NCBI GenBank assembly: GCA_003152275.1
Contig: PLZU01000098.1
Coordinates: 66,994-114,166 of the forward strand
Length of the DNA stretch: 47,173 bases
Direction of reading: 5' to 3'
Source: Actinomycetota bacterium
Lineage (GTDB): Bacteria > Actinomycetota > Thermoleophilia > Gaiellales > Gaiellaceae
Below are positions 1 through 8,210 of this stretch, piece after piece. The number at the start of each line of letters is the position of its first letter. The stretch's first letter is position 1. Below the pieces are notes generated by a model. The model saw only the letters and a program-made list of their open reading frames with translations. It was not told where the DNA came from and made no database searches. The translations under genes were made by a program, and so were the position numbers.

Positions 1-243
1 GGGATGGACGTCGTCGACCTCGGGCTCGTCTACGAGGTCGAGTTGGAGGGCTCCAAGGCGAAGGTGCTCTACAGCCTGACGTCGATGGGGTGCCCGGCCG
101 GACAGCTCATCGCGCAGGACATGGAGCGTGTGACACGCGAGGTGCCCGGCGTAGAAGAGGTCGATCTGGAGTTGACCTTCGACCCGCCCTGGACGCCGGA
201 CCGCATGTCCGAGGACGCGAAGTTCATCCTCGGCTTCGGCTAG
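1..243 (+). CDS. MIP18/DUF59-family Fe-S assembly protein (3' part)
   Basis: The gene is cut by the window edge, and its frame is open from the first base. The 80 visible residues carry the conserved VDLGLVYEVE stretch, the TSMGCPAG segment with the family cysteine, and the DPPWTPDRMS end. This is the MIP18/PaaD/SufT-like family that helps maturation of Fe-S proteins. In actinobacteria such genes often close a suf operon, but the upstream neighbour is not visible. The usual family length is about 100 residues, so roughly 20 N-terminal residues are missing. A hairpin follows at 262-279. The family call is firm and the exact client role is inferred. Confidence 0.85.
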   Translation, partial: GMDVVDLGLVYEVELEGSKAKVLYSLTSMGCPAGQLIAQDMERVTREVPGVEEVDLELTFDPPWTPDRMSEDAKFILGFG

Positions 244-261
244 GCGGGTTTCCTCACCAAG

Positions 262-279
262 CGCTCGAGAATTCGAGCG
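262..279 (+). terminator. Hairpin after the MIP18 gene
   Basis: A perfect 7-bp stem (CGCTCGA / TCGAGCG) encloses a GAAT loop, 19 nt after the stop codon. There is no T-run, so it would be a GC-type terminator at best. Confidence 0.45.
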
Positions 280-299
280 ACCCCAAGGCCACCCCGAGT

Positions 300-324
300 C
301 ACCGTTCCGTAGATCAGAACGGTG
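300..324 (-). terminator. Hairpin between convergent genes
   Basis: A perfect 8-bp stem (CACCGTTC / GAACGGTG) encloses a 9-nt loop, extendable by a wobble and a G-C pair. It lies downstream of the dehydrogenase that ends at 504. The 244-503 gap is visibly less GC-rich than its surroundings. I see no convincing gene in it, only this hairpin and the one at 262-279. Confidence 0.4.
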
Positions 325-503
325 GCGCAAATGCTGTTGAGGAAATGGATCATCGCCGCACCTCGTCGCGTGGGCCGCAGGAGTCGTTCATCTGTACCAA
401 TCATCGCGTCTTGCCTCCACTTCATCTATCACTGAGGAAGTGGCTCACCGCGACGGTTCACTCGACGACGCCTGCGATCGGGGCCCTGTGGCGCGCGATC
501 CGG

Positions 504-1496
504 CTAGCCCGGGATCGTGAGCACGATCTTGCCGAGCTGCTCGCCGGCCTCGAGGCGGGCGTGCGCCGCGCGGATCTCGGCCAGTGGGAGCACCTCGTCG
601 ACGACCGGGCGCGCACGCCCGCTCGCGATCAGGTCGTAAGCGCCCTCGAAGTCGGCCTTCGTCCCCATCGTCGAGCCGAGGATCGTCAGCTGCTTCCACC
701 AGACACGGTGCAGCGCAGCGGGAGGGTTCGGCCCGCTCGTCGCGCCGCAGACGGCGATGCGCCCTTCGCGCGCGGCGACGTCGAGTGACGTGCGCCACGT
801 CGCCTCTCCGACGTGATCGACGACGATGTCCGCGCCGTGGCCTGCGGTCGCTTCCTTCACCGCGGCCTTCACGTCGCTCGTGGCATGGTTTACCGTCGCG
901 TCCGCGCCGAGCTCAAGCGCCCGGGCGAGCTTCTCGTCGCTCGACGACGTGACGATCGTGCGCGCGCCGAGCGCTTTCGCGATCGCGAGCCCGGCCGTCG
1001 AGACGCCGCTCCCGATGCCCCAGAGCAGCACCCACTCGCCGGCCTGAAGCTGCGCGCGCGTCACAAGCATCCGGTACGCCGTCTCGAAGACGAGCGGGAA
1101 CGCGGCAGCCTCCTCGAACGACAGGTCGCCGGGAATGGGGTACACGCTCGTCGCGGGCACCGCGATCAGCTGCGCGTTTGTTCCATCGCCGTGCTCCCCG
1201 ATCACGTGGATCGACCCGTCCGGCGCCTCGACGCCGGGGTTGATCACGACGGCCTCGCCAAGCTCGAAGCTGTCCACTCCCTCGCCGAGGGCCTCGACGA
1301 CCCCAGCGCCGTCAGCGCCGAGGATGCGCGGTTTCGGCACGGACGGAAGGCCCTGGCGAATCCAGATGTCGAGATGGTTGAGCGCCGAGGCACGGAGGCG
1401 GATCAGGACCTCGCCTGGAGCCGGCGCAGGGTCAGGCACCTCTTCGAGCACGAGCACGTCGGGGCCGCCGTCCTCGTGGATCCGAATTGCCTGCAC
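504..1496 (-). CDS. Zinc-type alcohol dehydrogenase / NADPH:quinone oxidoreductase-like protein
   Basis: A 330-residue medium-chain dehydrogenase. Residues about 25-130 form the GroES-like catalytic half (PAPGEVLIRLRASALNHLD, LGADGAGVVEALGEGV). Residues 150-290 form the NAD(P) Rossmann half, with GIGSGVSTAGLAIAKALGA in place of the usual AxGGVG loop. The structural-zinc cysteine cluster of true zinc alcohol dehydrogenases is absent, so a quinone-reductase-like oxidoreductase is more likely than an alcohol dehydrogenase. I chose the GTG at 1496 because the product then starts MQAIRIHEDG, as relatives do. A second GTG at 1505 is possible. The start lies 18 nt from divergent queG. The substrate is unknown. 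Confidence 0.85.
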   Translation of the reverse strand: MQAIRIHEDGGPDVLVLEEVPDPAPAPGEVLIRLRASALNHLDIWIRQGLPSVPKPRILGADGAGVVEALGEGVDSFELGEAVVINPGVEAPDGSIHVIGEHGDGTNAQLIAVPATSVYPIPGDLSFEEAAAFPLVFETAYRMLVTRAQLQAGEWVLLWGIGSGVSTAGLAIAKALGARTIVTSSSDEKLARALELGADATVNHATSDVKAAVKEATAGHGADIVVDHVGEATWRTSLDVAAREGRIAVCGATSGPNPPAALHRVWWKQLTILGSTMGTKADFEGAYDLIASGRARPVVDEVLPLAEIRAAHARLEAGEQLGKIVLTIPG

Positions 1497-1503
1497 GAGC
1501 GTC

Positions 1504-1509
1504 ACACTA
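1504..1509 (-). promoter_or_regulatory. -10 element, probably leaderless
   Basis: TAGTGT lies 7 nt before the GTG at 1496, which places transcription initiation at or next to the start codon. Confidence 0.5.
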
Positions 1510-1514
1510 TCCGC

Positions 1515-2531
1515 GTGACGGGGCCCGATCTGGAAAGGCTCGCTAAGGCACTCGGGCTCGACGTCGTCGGCGCGACGCCCGCCGTCGCGTATGAGGAGAC
1601 GGAGAGGCACATCCGCGAACGCCGCGCGCGAGGCTTGTTCGCCGACATGAAGTTCACGATGGCGCAGCCGGAGCGCTCGTGCCATCCCGAGACGCTGCTC
1701 GCGGGTGCACGCACCGTGATCTCCGCTGCACTTTGCTACTACGAGCGCGAGCCCGAGCGGCCCGAGGGGCATGGTCGCCTGCCGCGCTACACGTGGCACG
1801 ACGCGTACGCGGAGCTGCGCGAGAAGCTCGACGAGCTCGGCCGATGCCTGTGTACCGGTGAAGGGGGCGGTTCCTACCGAGTGCTTGTGGATGCGAACCA
1901 GCACGTCGACCGCGAAGCGGCGGCACGCAGCGGTGTCGGCTTCTACGGCAAAAACACGATGTTGATCACGCGGCGGTACGGGTCCTGGGTCGTGCTCGGC
2001 ACGGTCGTCACCGACGTCGAGCTCGAGCCGACACCGCCGCTCGGATTGAACTGCGGCGACTGCCGCCTCTGTATCGACGCGTGTCCGACCGGCGCGCTTG
2101 ACGAGCCTGGCACGCTCGACGCCGAGCGCTGCCTTTCCTACTGGACGCAGGCCCCCGCGGCGGTGCCTGAGCCATACCGCGAGCACCTCGGCGCGCAGGT
2201 CTATGGCTGCGATATCTGCCAGGACGTGTGCCCATGGAACTGCGGCATCGAGAAACGTCGAGACGGCGGCCCGCAACCCGACAGCGCCGAGCCGCACGTT
2301 TCGCTCGTCGACTGGCTCCGTGCCGACGCGGGTGAGCTTGCGGCGCGGTACGACCGCCTGTTCGTGCCGCGCAACGACGCCCGCTGGCTGAAGCGCAACG
2401 CGCTCGTCGCGGCCGGCAACGTCGGCGGCTCGGCCGAGCGCGCGGCTGTCCAGCCATACCTGAACGGTGATGATGACCTGCTGCGCGAGCACGCCGCCTG
2501 GGCGCTCGCGCGGATGGAGGCGCGAGCGTGA
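1515..2531 (+). CDS. queG: Epoxyqueuosine reductase QueG
   Basis: QueG is the cobalamin- and Fe-S-dependent enzyme that reduces epoxyqueuosine to queuosine at position 34 of GUN tRNAs. The 338 residues show two ferredoxin-like cysteine sets (CGDCRLCIDACPTGAL and CDICQDVCPWN) and the family block SGVGFYGKNTMLI. The protein ends in a HEAT-like helical segment (LKRNALVAAGNVG onward). The GTG at 1515 gives the expected short N-terminus (TGPDLERLAKALGLDVVG). The other late queuosine genes, queA and tgt, are at 19.1-21.1 kb. The gene overlaps the following kinase by GTGA, so the two should be co-translated even though their functions look unrelated. Confidence 0.93.
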   Translation: MTGPDLERLAKALGLDVVGATPAVAYEETERHIRERRARGLFADMKFTMAQPERSCHPETLLAGARTVISAALCYYEREPERPEGHGRLPRYTWHDAYAELREKLDELGRCLCTGEGGGSYRVLVDANQHVDREAAARSGVGFYGKNTMLITRRYGSWVVLGTVVTDVELEPTPPLGLNCGDCRLCIDACPTGALDEPGTLDAERCLSYWTQAPAAVPEPYREHLGAQVYGCDICQDVCPWNCGIEKRRDGGPQPDSAEPHVSLVDWLRADAGELAARYDRLFVPRNDARWLKRNALVAAGNVGGSAERAAVQPYLNGDDDLLREHAAWALARMEARA

Positions 2532-4321
2532 CGAACCGGCGTGCCGTCGAGCAATGGATCGCGAGCGTCCGCGTCGTCGGCGTCGTGTTCGCGATGCTCG
2601 AGGTCGGCCTCATCAGCAAGGGCTTCCCCGCGGGCTACCAGACGGCCGCCTGGACGCTCACCGGCATCTTCGCGGTGATCGCAGTCGCGTTCTTCCTGCT
2701 TGCCCGCCGTGCAGGCGACGACCTACTGCCCGTCGTCGGCTTCGGCGCGCTGATCTTCGACGCCGCTGTGATCGGCGCGTACGCGACGATCTTCTCGTAC
2801 GAGTACGGGAACCAGACGCGTTGGGCGACGATCTTCGCGGTCGTCGAGGCTGCGCTCCGGTACGGCCTGCGCGGCGGCGTGGCGATGCCCGTGTTGCTCA
2901 GCGGCTTTTTCGCGTTCAACGAATGGTGGCGCGCGAGGCAGTTCGGGCCGCCCCGGTTCCTCTGGGAGCGCGTCACGTTCCCGTCCGGCGTGCTGCTTCT
3001 GACGGGGCTGATCGTCGGTTGGCTCGTCAGCCGGCTCGACTTCGAGGCGCGGCAGGGCGGCGAACGCGCCTCCGAGGCCGAGCGACTCCGCGATGCGCTT
3101 GGACGTCGCGTCGACGTCCTCGAGGCCGCCAACCGCTGCGCCCGCGCGCTCGGGTCGTCGCTCGAGATCGAGCAAGCGTTCGGGGCGTTTATCCGCGAGG
3201 TGCGCGGCCTCGTGCCATTCGAGCGAACGGCGATCGTCCTGGTCGAAGGCGACGCCGCGCGAACGATCGCGTCCGCGGGCCGCGGTGCGACGAAGGTCTT
3301 CCCGCCCGGCAGCGCGGGCCCGCTGCGCGGCACGGTGCTCGACCGCGTGCTGGGCGGCGAGGTGGTTGTCCGCCGCGAGCTCGCGGAGATCGAGTATCCG
3401 GAGGACCAGTTGCTGGTCGACCTCGGCCTGCACAGCGAGCTGGTCGCTCCGCTTTTGATCGGCGCCCGCCCGATCGGGATGATCTCGCTCTCGCGCGTCG
3501 ACGCCGACGCGTTCTCAGCGGAGGAGGCGGAGCTCGTCTCGCTGCTCGGTCGCCTCGTCGCGACGGCCGTCCAGAACATGCGCGCCTATGAGGCGGAGCG
3601 GCACACTGTCGAGGAGTTGCGGCGCCTGTCGGCTCTGCGGGCGGACTTCGTCTCGCTCGTCTCCCACGAGCTGCGCAGCCCGATGGCCGCGGTGATCGGT
3701 GCGGCGCGCACGCTGCAGGCCCGCTGGCGCACGCTCACCCCCGAGCAGCGCGAGGCGTTTCTTGCACTTATCGCCGACGAGACGAACCGGCTCGCCGCGC
3801 TCGTTGGCGACGTGCTCGACACGTCACGTATCGAGGCGGGCACGTTCTCCTACATCTTCACCGAAGTCGATCTCACGCGCCTCGTCGAGGATGCAGTGGC
3901 GACCGCGAGCGTCGGGCAGGACGAGGTGCGCGTGCGCGCGACCATCGCCGACCGGGTTCCGCGGGTCCGCGGCGACCGGGAGCGATTGCGCCAGGTCCTG
4001 ACCAACCTGATCGACAACGCGATCAAGTACTCGCTCGCAGGCGATGAGGTCGAGGTGAACGTGCAACCGGAGAACGGCATCGTGCGCATCACCGTGACCG
4101 ACCGCGGGCCCGGGATTCCCTACGACCAGCAGCGGCTCATCTTCGAGAAGTTCGGCCGCGCCAACGTTCCAGGCGGCTCGAAGCCGGGAACGGGGCTCGG
4201 CCTGTTCATCGCGCGCTCGTTCGCCGAAGCGCACGGCGGCACGGTCGAGGTGCACTCGGCACCCGGCGAGGGCGCAAAGTTCACGCTGTCGCTGCCGGTG
4301 GGGTCTGACCCCGCTCTTTGA
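2528..4321 (+). CDS. Membrane histidine kinase with GAF domain
   Basis: A 597-residue sensor kinase. About five or six membrane segments occupy residues 10-170. A GAF domain follows at about 200-350, then a HisKA dimerisation helix with phospho-acceptor His380 in SHELRSP, and an HATPase domain with N box (LIDNAIKYS), G1 (DRGPGIP) and G2 (GTGLGLFIA). It should autophosphorylate in response to a membrane or GAF-bound signal. No response regulator adjoins it, so it is an orphan here. It overlaps queG by 4 nt. Its last codons are written by a palindromic repeat at 4300-4312, and it ends 4 nt before the convergent PafBC gene. Confidence 0.92.
   Translation: MTNRRAVEQWIASVRVVGVVFAMLEVGLISKGFPAGYQTAAWTLTGIFAVIAVAFFLLARRAGDDLLPVVGFGALIFDAAVIGAYATIFSYEYGNQTRWATIFAVVEAALRYGLRGGVAMPVLLSGFFAFNEWWRARQFGPPRFLWERVTFPSGVLLLTGLIVGWLVSRLDFEARQGGERASEAERLRDALGRRVDVLEAANRCARALGSSLEIEQAFGAFIREVRGLVPFERTAIVLVEGDAARTIASAGRGATKVFPPGSAGPLRGTVLDRVLGGEVVVRRELAEIEYPEDQLLVDLGLHSELVAPLLIGARPIGMISLSRVDADAFSAEEAELVSLLGRLVATAVQNMRAYEAERHTVEELRRLSALRADFVSLVSHELRSPMAAVIGAARTLQARWRTLTPEQREAFLALIADETNRLAALVGDVLDTSRIEAGTFSYIFTEVDLTRLVEDAVATASVGQDEVRVRATIADRVPRVRGDRERLRQVLTNLIDNAIKYSLAGDEVEVNVQPENGIVRITVTDRGPGIPYDQQRLIFEKFGRANVPGGSKPGTGLGLFIARSFAEAHGGTVEVHSAPGEGAKFTLSLPVGSDPAL
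4300..4312. repeat. Short palindromic repeat inside the kinase 3' end
   Basis: GGGGTCTGACCCC is a perfect 13-nt palindrome around a central T. It resembles the GTGTCAGACAC copies at 18962 and 19031. It lies inside the kinase coding sequence, where it encodes the VGSDP tail. Confidence 0.5.
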
Positions 4322-4325
4322 TCTG

Positions 4326-6344
4326 CTACGCCTTGACGCGGAGCCGCTCGACGCCGAGCTCTTTGGCGAGCTCGCGCGCACGCGCGGCGATGCGGGAACG
4401 CAGCTCTGCAGGTCCGAGCACAATTGCCTCGCCGCGCTTCGAGAGAATCTCGCTCTCGAGCCACTCGTCACTTCCGACCGGAATCTCGCGCAGCGCGCTT
4501 CGGTCGGAGAGCCTGCGTGCGCCGCGCTCGATCTCGTAGCGAGCGATCTCCGGCGTGTACCACACGCGGGCGCTGCGCGCGCCGCGCAGGCGCGTCGGCT
4601 GGAAGCCTTCGCGGGCCTCGAACGTCTCCTTCAACAGCTTTGCGCTGCGCATCCGGTCGAGCCGGAAGGAGCGCTCGCCGTCGCTCGTGCGGTCGTACGT
4701 GTGCACGTACCAGTGCGGGAGTGCGCGCTCGAACGAGTACGCCTCGATAACGCGCGTCGACGGCTGCGCGTCGACCTCTTTCTGGTACTCGATCTCGACG
4801 AGCCGCCGTCCGTCGCGGCCGCGGGCGAGCGTGGCAATCAGATCCTCTTCTTCGGTTCCGTGTGCCTCAGCTCCCTGCCCGAGCTCGAATACGCCGAACG
4901 TCTCCTCGAGCTTCTTGCGCACCTTGTCGAGCGGGCTGTGCGCGTCTGCGGCGATCATCGGGCCCACGTACTCGAGTGCGAGCCGGATTGCGCGTGCCTC
5001 GAGCGGCGTTAGCCGGGGGGACATGCGGAACGTGTCGCCCCACAGCTCCTTGTCGACGTGCACGACGCCGTCGCTCAGCTCCGTGTAGATCGTGTAGCAA
5101 CCGCCCCCGAAGTTGACGAGGTTCAGGAGTGACAGGTGCTCCTCGAGCTCTTCGGGCGGAATCGACGGAAACCGCCCGAGCAGCTCGTCGGCCGGAATCT
5201 CGGCGTCCTTGTCGTCGCCGCATTCCGCGAGCAGATAGGCGAGCAGCGCCTGAAGCACCGCGAACCGCTCCGGCGCGACAGGGCCTGCGAAGCGCTCGAT
5301 CGGCTCCGTCGGGACGGTGCGCTTCGGTGATTCGCGCGCCGTTGGCGGTGCCTTTCCTTCGTGGCCTTCGCGCACGCGCCGGAGCGACTGCGCGACTTCG
5401 CGCCGCAGCTCGTCCGGCTCGAGCGGAACCGCGCGGCCGTCTTGCCGCAAGACCCATGAGGCGAGCTGCGGGAGCGAGGAGAAATCGGTGACGAACACAC
5501 CGTCCTCGAGGCGGCCCGTCTCTCCGTACGCGCGCTGCACCCACCAGGCGGTGTCGCCGCGCACCTCGATGCGGGCCTCGCCGATCGTGTCCCCGATCTG
5601 CCACGGAGGCCGGCCGCGAAACTGCTCGATGTCGAAGTCGGTAGGCGTGCGGAAGTCGCGTTCGCGACGCGTCGCGAACTTGATCTCGCCGCGGATGCGC
5701 GAGACGCGAAAGGTCCGGATGCCGGCGCGGTCGAGGTCTTGCCCGATCACGTACCAGCCTCCGTTGTCCTGCAAGAGCGCATACGGGTTGAGTGCGCGCT
5801 CGGCGACCTTGTCGCGTGAAATCGACCAGTACTCGAACTTGACGGTGCGCTGCTTCGAAATCGCACCCTCGAGCTTCGCGAGGCGACCCGGCATCTCGGG
5901 CGAGTAGTCGGGATCGACCACTTCGACGCGCATGGCGGTGTCGCTCGACGGCTCCGCGAAGCCGGGTCGTCCCAGCGCGAGGTTCTGGAGTGCGAGCCGC
6001 AGCGGCTCGGCGTACGCGAACTTTCCCTCGAGCAGGTAGAGGGCAGTCTGCAGCGCTGCGAGCTCGTCGTTCTCGAGCTCGAGCTTGGGGAGGAAATATT
6101 GCTCGGAGCGCAGTGTGTAGAGCTCTTCGCCCGTGAACTCGTCGCGCTGTGACTGGAGCGGAACACCGAGCGACAGGAGCTCCGCACGGTCCGAGTAGAA
6201 GCGCCGCGCAAATGCCTCGTCCGACATCTCCGAGTAGCCCTCGACATTCGACTTGACGTCCCGCGCCGTGATCGCGCGACGCTCCGCCATGAGGAAGGCC
6301 ACCAGCGAGAGCTGACGGATCAGCTTGTCCGTATCGTGTGACAC
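4326..6344 (-). CDS. pafBC: Fused PafB-PafC (double WYL) transcriptional regulator
   Basis: A 672-residue protein made of two similar halves. Residues about 1-90 form a PafB-type winged-helix start (LIRQLSLVAFLMAERRAITARDV). A WYL domain follows at about 140-240 (VKFEYWSISRDK, LLQDNGGWYVIGQDLDRAGIRTFRVSRI). The second half has its own helix-turn-helix region at about 345-420 and a second WYL domain at about 500-600 (VEIEYQKEVDAQ, LPHWYVHTYDRTSDGERSFRLDRM). In mycobacteria PafB and PafC are separate subunits of a DNA-damage-responsive activator sensing single-stranded DNA. Here they are one chain. No proteasome or pupylation gene is nearby. The start is the GTG at 6344. Confidence 0.88.
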   Translation of the reverse strand: MSHDTDKLIRQLSLVAFLMAERRAITARDVKSNVEGYSEMSDEAFARRFYSDRAELLSLGVPLQSQRDEFTGEELYTLRSEQYFLPKLELENDELAALQTALYLLEGKFAYAEPLRLALQNLALGRPGFAEPSSDTAMRVEVVDPDYSPEMPGRLAKLEGAISKQRTVKFEYWSISRDKVAERALNPYALLQDNGGWYVIGQDLDRAGIRTFRVSRIRGEIKFATRRERDFRTPTDFDIEQFRGRPPWQIGDTIGEARIEVRGDTAWWVQRAYGETGRLEDGVFVTDFSSLPQLASWVLRQDGRAVPLEPDELRREVAQSLRRVREGHEGKAPPTARESPKRTVPTEPIERFAGPVAPERFAVLQALLAYLLAECGDDKDAEIPADELLGRFPSIPPEELEEHLSLLNLVNFGGGCYTIYTELSDGVVHVDKELWGDTFRMSPRLTPLEARAIRLALEYVGPMIAADAHSPLDKVRKKLEETFGVFELGQGAEAHGTEEEDLIATLARGRDGRRLVEIEYQKEVDAQPSTRVIEAYSFERALPHWYVHTYDRTSDGERSFRLDRMRSAKLLKETFEAREGFQPTRLRGARSARVWYTPEIARYEIERGARRLSDRSALREIPVGSDEWLESEILSKRGEAIVLGPAELRSRIAARARELAKELGVERLRVKA

Positions 6345-6353
6345 CCCTCAATC

Positions 6354-6359
6354 ACACTA
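6354..6359 (-). promoter_or_regulatory. -10 element upstream of pafBC
   Basis: TAGTGT lies 9 nt before the GTG start, predicting a leaderless or nearly leaderless mRNA. Confidence 0.45.
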
Positions 6360-6415
6360 CACGGGGCCCATTGTGGATCGAGTGGTGGATCGAGTGGGGG
6401 AAAAGCTGTGGAGAA

Positions 6416-6865
6416 CTACGCCGCGGCTTTTGCTTCCAGGTGTTGGTGTGACGGGCAGTAGTCGCGCTCGGGCAGCGGCGTGCGCTGACACGGCTTGCCC
6501 TTGCGCGTCGTCGCCCGGCAGCGTGCAACGCCGCCGTCGAGCGCACCGGCCTCGATCTGATCCTCGATGAACTGCGTCGCCGCGCCGATGCCCTCCGTCA
6601 CGGCCCAGGCGACTTCGGCCTGGCACGTGATCGGGAAGTAGCGGCGGATGTCCTGGAAGAGCGCGCGGTCGGGCTTCGCAAAGTAGAGCGGGTCTTTCGC
6701 AAGCCGTTCCATCGTCTGCTCGCAGGCCGTGAGGACTGCGCGGCGCGACTCGAGTTGCGATTCACGGTCGCCGTACGGATCGATCATGTCCTTGATCGTC
6801 CGGTAAATGGCCCGCGAATATTGATACATACAGTGTTGCAACTGGAGGGTCCGCTCTTCGATCAC
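6416..6865 (-). CDS. Small protein with C-terminal CRAT-type zinc-binding motif
   Basis: 149 residues with no family I can name. Residues 1-110 are mostly helical and rich in charged residues. The end holds CRATTRKGKPC followed by a CPSH pair, a C-x9-C...C-x2-H pattern typical of small treble-clef or zinc-knuckle modules found in many environmental actinobacteria. The start is a GTG at 6865. An AGGAG lies 12 nt upstream, rather far for a Shine-Dalgarno site, and an in-frame stop rules out an earlier start. It is in the same direction as pafBC but 71 nt precede the pafBC start. The function is unknown. Confidence 0.7.
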   Translation of the reverse strand: MIEERTLQLQHCMYQYSRAIYRTIKDMIDPYGDRESQLESRRAVLTACEQTMERLAKDPLYFAKPDRALFQDIRRYFPITCQAEVAWAVTEGIGAATQFIEDQIEAGALDGGVARCRATTRKGKPCQRTPLPERDYCPSHQHLEAKAAA

Positions 6866-7069
6866 TAGTCTCGTCGTCTCCTATGAAGTTCCCGCCAAAG
6901 CTTTGTTAACAGCGGGTTAATCGCTCGCGGTGGGCGCCCCCAGAAGCTCGATCCTACACGTTGGCGCCCGTGTTACAAAGTGGCCCCATTCGTTGCCTTT
7001 GTTGCGAACGAGCGATCCGCCCGGCCTCTCAGCGTGCCCCGCGCAGAGGCGGGTTACACCCTCCTACTT
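6866..7069. other. Intergenic region with promoter-like and hairpin features
   Basis: This 204-nt stretch separates the zinc-ribbon/SPOR-like gene from the CRAT protein gene. It contains a locally AT-rich block around 6895-6920 including GTTAAC, probably the promoter of the downstream minus-strand gene, and a weak hairpin at 7038-7053. I see no open frame with gene-like character. Confidence 0.4.
7038..7053 (-). terminator. Weak terminator-like hairpin
   Basis: A CCCGC / GCGGG stem with a 6-nt loop lies 17 nt past the stop of the minus-strand zinc-ribbon gene. The stem is short and there is no T-run. Confidence 0.25.
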
Positions 7070-7804
7070 CTAGCGCGTGACCCGGGTCTGGTACGCGTCC
7101 GGAAAGCCTTTGCCGTGGGCGGCGGAGACGCCTGCCGCCGCCTCCGACGGGGTCGCGTAGATGCCGGAGAAGACGACGAAGTAGCCGGGATGAAGGCTCG
7201 AGTACTGCGCGGAGACGAGCACCCCGACGTCTTTGAGGCCGTTTCGCTTGGCCTGCCGCGCCCGGGCGACAGCGTTGGCGCGGCCGCCTGTAGCGGGAAG
7301 GGACTCGAGCACGTCCGTGTATCCGCTCTGTCCGGCGGGCCAGACGGCGAGCGCATTCGGGTTCGAGGGTGCCGGGACCGTCGTCGCTCCGGTCGAGGGC
7401 GCGCCGGGTGCGGCCGGGAGCGGCCCGTTCGTGATCGTCGGCGCCGGTGCGGTCGGCAGGGTGCTCGTGAGATTGCTCGTCACCGGGAGCGTTCCCTCGG
7501 TCGCACCGGGCCCGACGGTGACCGGAGGATTCGTCGCAACGAGCGTCGGTTCGGCCTTCTTGCGCGCCGAGTTCGCCGCGACCGCCGCGGTCGTCGCGAT
7601 CACGGTCAGCACGAGGAAGAACGCGACCGGCCAAATCCAGTCGCCGGGATACCACGCGAGGTGCCGCTGCCACGCGGTCGCGAGGACTCCGACGACGCCG
7701 CGGTTCACCGGCAGGCGGGCGCCGCACTCGAGGCAGTACTCCTGGAGCGGCTCGTAGGCGACGCCGCAGCGCGGGCAGTAGTCGCGAGGTTGCTCCGGGG
7801 TCAT
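7070..7804 (-). CDS. Zinc-ribbon, single-pass membrane protein with SPOR-like C-terminus
   Basis: 244 residues from the ATG at 7804. The N-terminus holds a zinc ribbon (CPRCG then CLECG, residues about 9-29). A membrane helix follows at about 50-70 (WIWPVAFFLVLTVIATTAAV), then a long Pro/Thr/Ala linker at 85-150. The last 75 residues (YTDVLESLPATGGRANAVARA, GVLVSAQYSSLHPGYFVVFSG) resemble SPOR-type domains that bind denuded peptidoglycan. The start overlaps the stop of the preceding zinc-ribbon gene (ATGA), so the two form an operon. A cytoplasmic ribbon with an external SPOR-like domain suggests a cell-envelope role, which is inference. Confidence 0.75.
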   Translation of the reverse strand: MTPEQPRDYCPRCGVAYEPLQEYCLECGARLPVNRGVVGVLATAWQRHLAWYPGDWIWPVAFFLVLTVIATTAAVAANSARKKAEPTLVATNPPVTVGPGATEGTLPVTSNLTSTLPTAPAPTITNGPLPAAPGAPSTGATTVPAPSNPNALAVWPAGQSGYTDVLESLPATGGRANAVARARQAKRNGLKDVGVLVSAQYSSLHPGYFVVFSGIYATPSEAAAGVSAAHGKGFPDAYQTRVTR

Positions 7805-8202
7805 GACGATTCGACCGGGAGTGGGGTTCCGCTGACTGCCCGCCCGCACTGCGGGCAGAACTTCGATCCCCAGAAAATGGGAGCGCCGCACTCGCAGCGG
7901 GCGGAGGGGCGCGTCCTGCCGCGGGAGACAGCGGCGGCAAGCAGCGCGTCGAGCTCGGCGAGGCGCTCCTCGAGCCGGCCGAGCTCGATACAGCGGTCGA
8001 CGAGCAGGTCCTGCCGGAACTGGTCGCGGCGGTACATCTCGAGCATCAAGCCGCCGAGGTCGCGGAGCTTCTCCTCCCGCACGAGCAGCAGCGTGCGGCG
8101 CTCACGCCGGAGCTGGCCCGCAGGCGGGAGCGCGCGCCGGACGGCACGCGGCGTAGCGGGCGGGGAGGCTGCATCGGTCGCAGGCGCGCGGCGGAACCGC
8201 AT
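7801..8202 (-). CDS. Coiled-coil zinc-ribbon protein
   Basis: 133 residues. The first 35 are basic and low-complexity. Residues about 35-95 form an amphipathic helix or coiled coil (REEKLRDLGGLMLEMYRRD, ELGRLEERLAELDALL). A zinc ribbon (CECG then CPQCG) follows at about 103-120. It is translationally coupled to the downstream zinc-ribbon membrane protein by an ATGA overlap, and both carry ribbons of similar design, suggesting partner proteins. I do not recognise a named family. Confidence 0.7.
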   Translation of the reverse strand: MRFRRAPATDAASPPATPRAVRRALPPAGQLRRERRTLLLVREEKLRDLGGLMLEMYRRDQFRQDLLVDRCIELGRLEERLAELDALLAAAVSRGRTRPSARCECGAPIFWGSKFCPQCGRAVSGTPLPVESS

Positions 8203-8210
8203 CGCCGCCG

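Noticed and set aside
240-425. Minus-strand 61-codon frame between the MIP18 gene and the dehydrogenase
   Set aside because: It spans two hairpins, its third positions are not G/C-biased, and it lacks a ribosome-binding site.
90-788. Plus-strand 232-codon frame across the MIP18 end and the dehydrogenase gene
   Set aside because: It overlaps two recognisable genes, has low-complexity Arg-rich sequence and no family features.
4867-6351. 494-codon frame on the minus strand in another phase of pafBC
   Set aside because: It is a shadow of the conserved PafBC frame. Its Arg/Ala/Gly-rich composition is what GC-rich DNA gives in the wrong phase.
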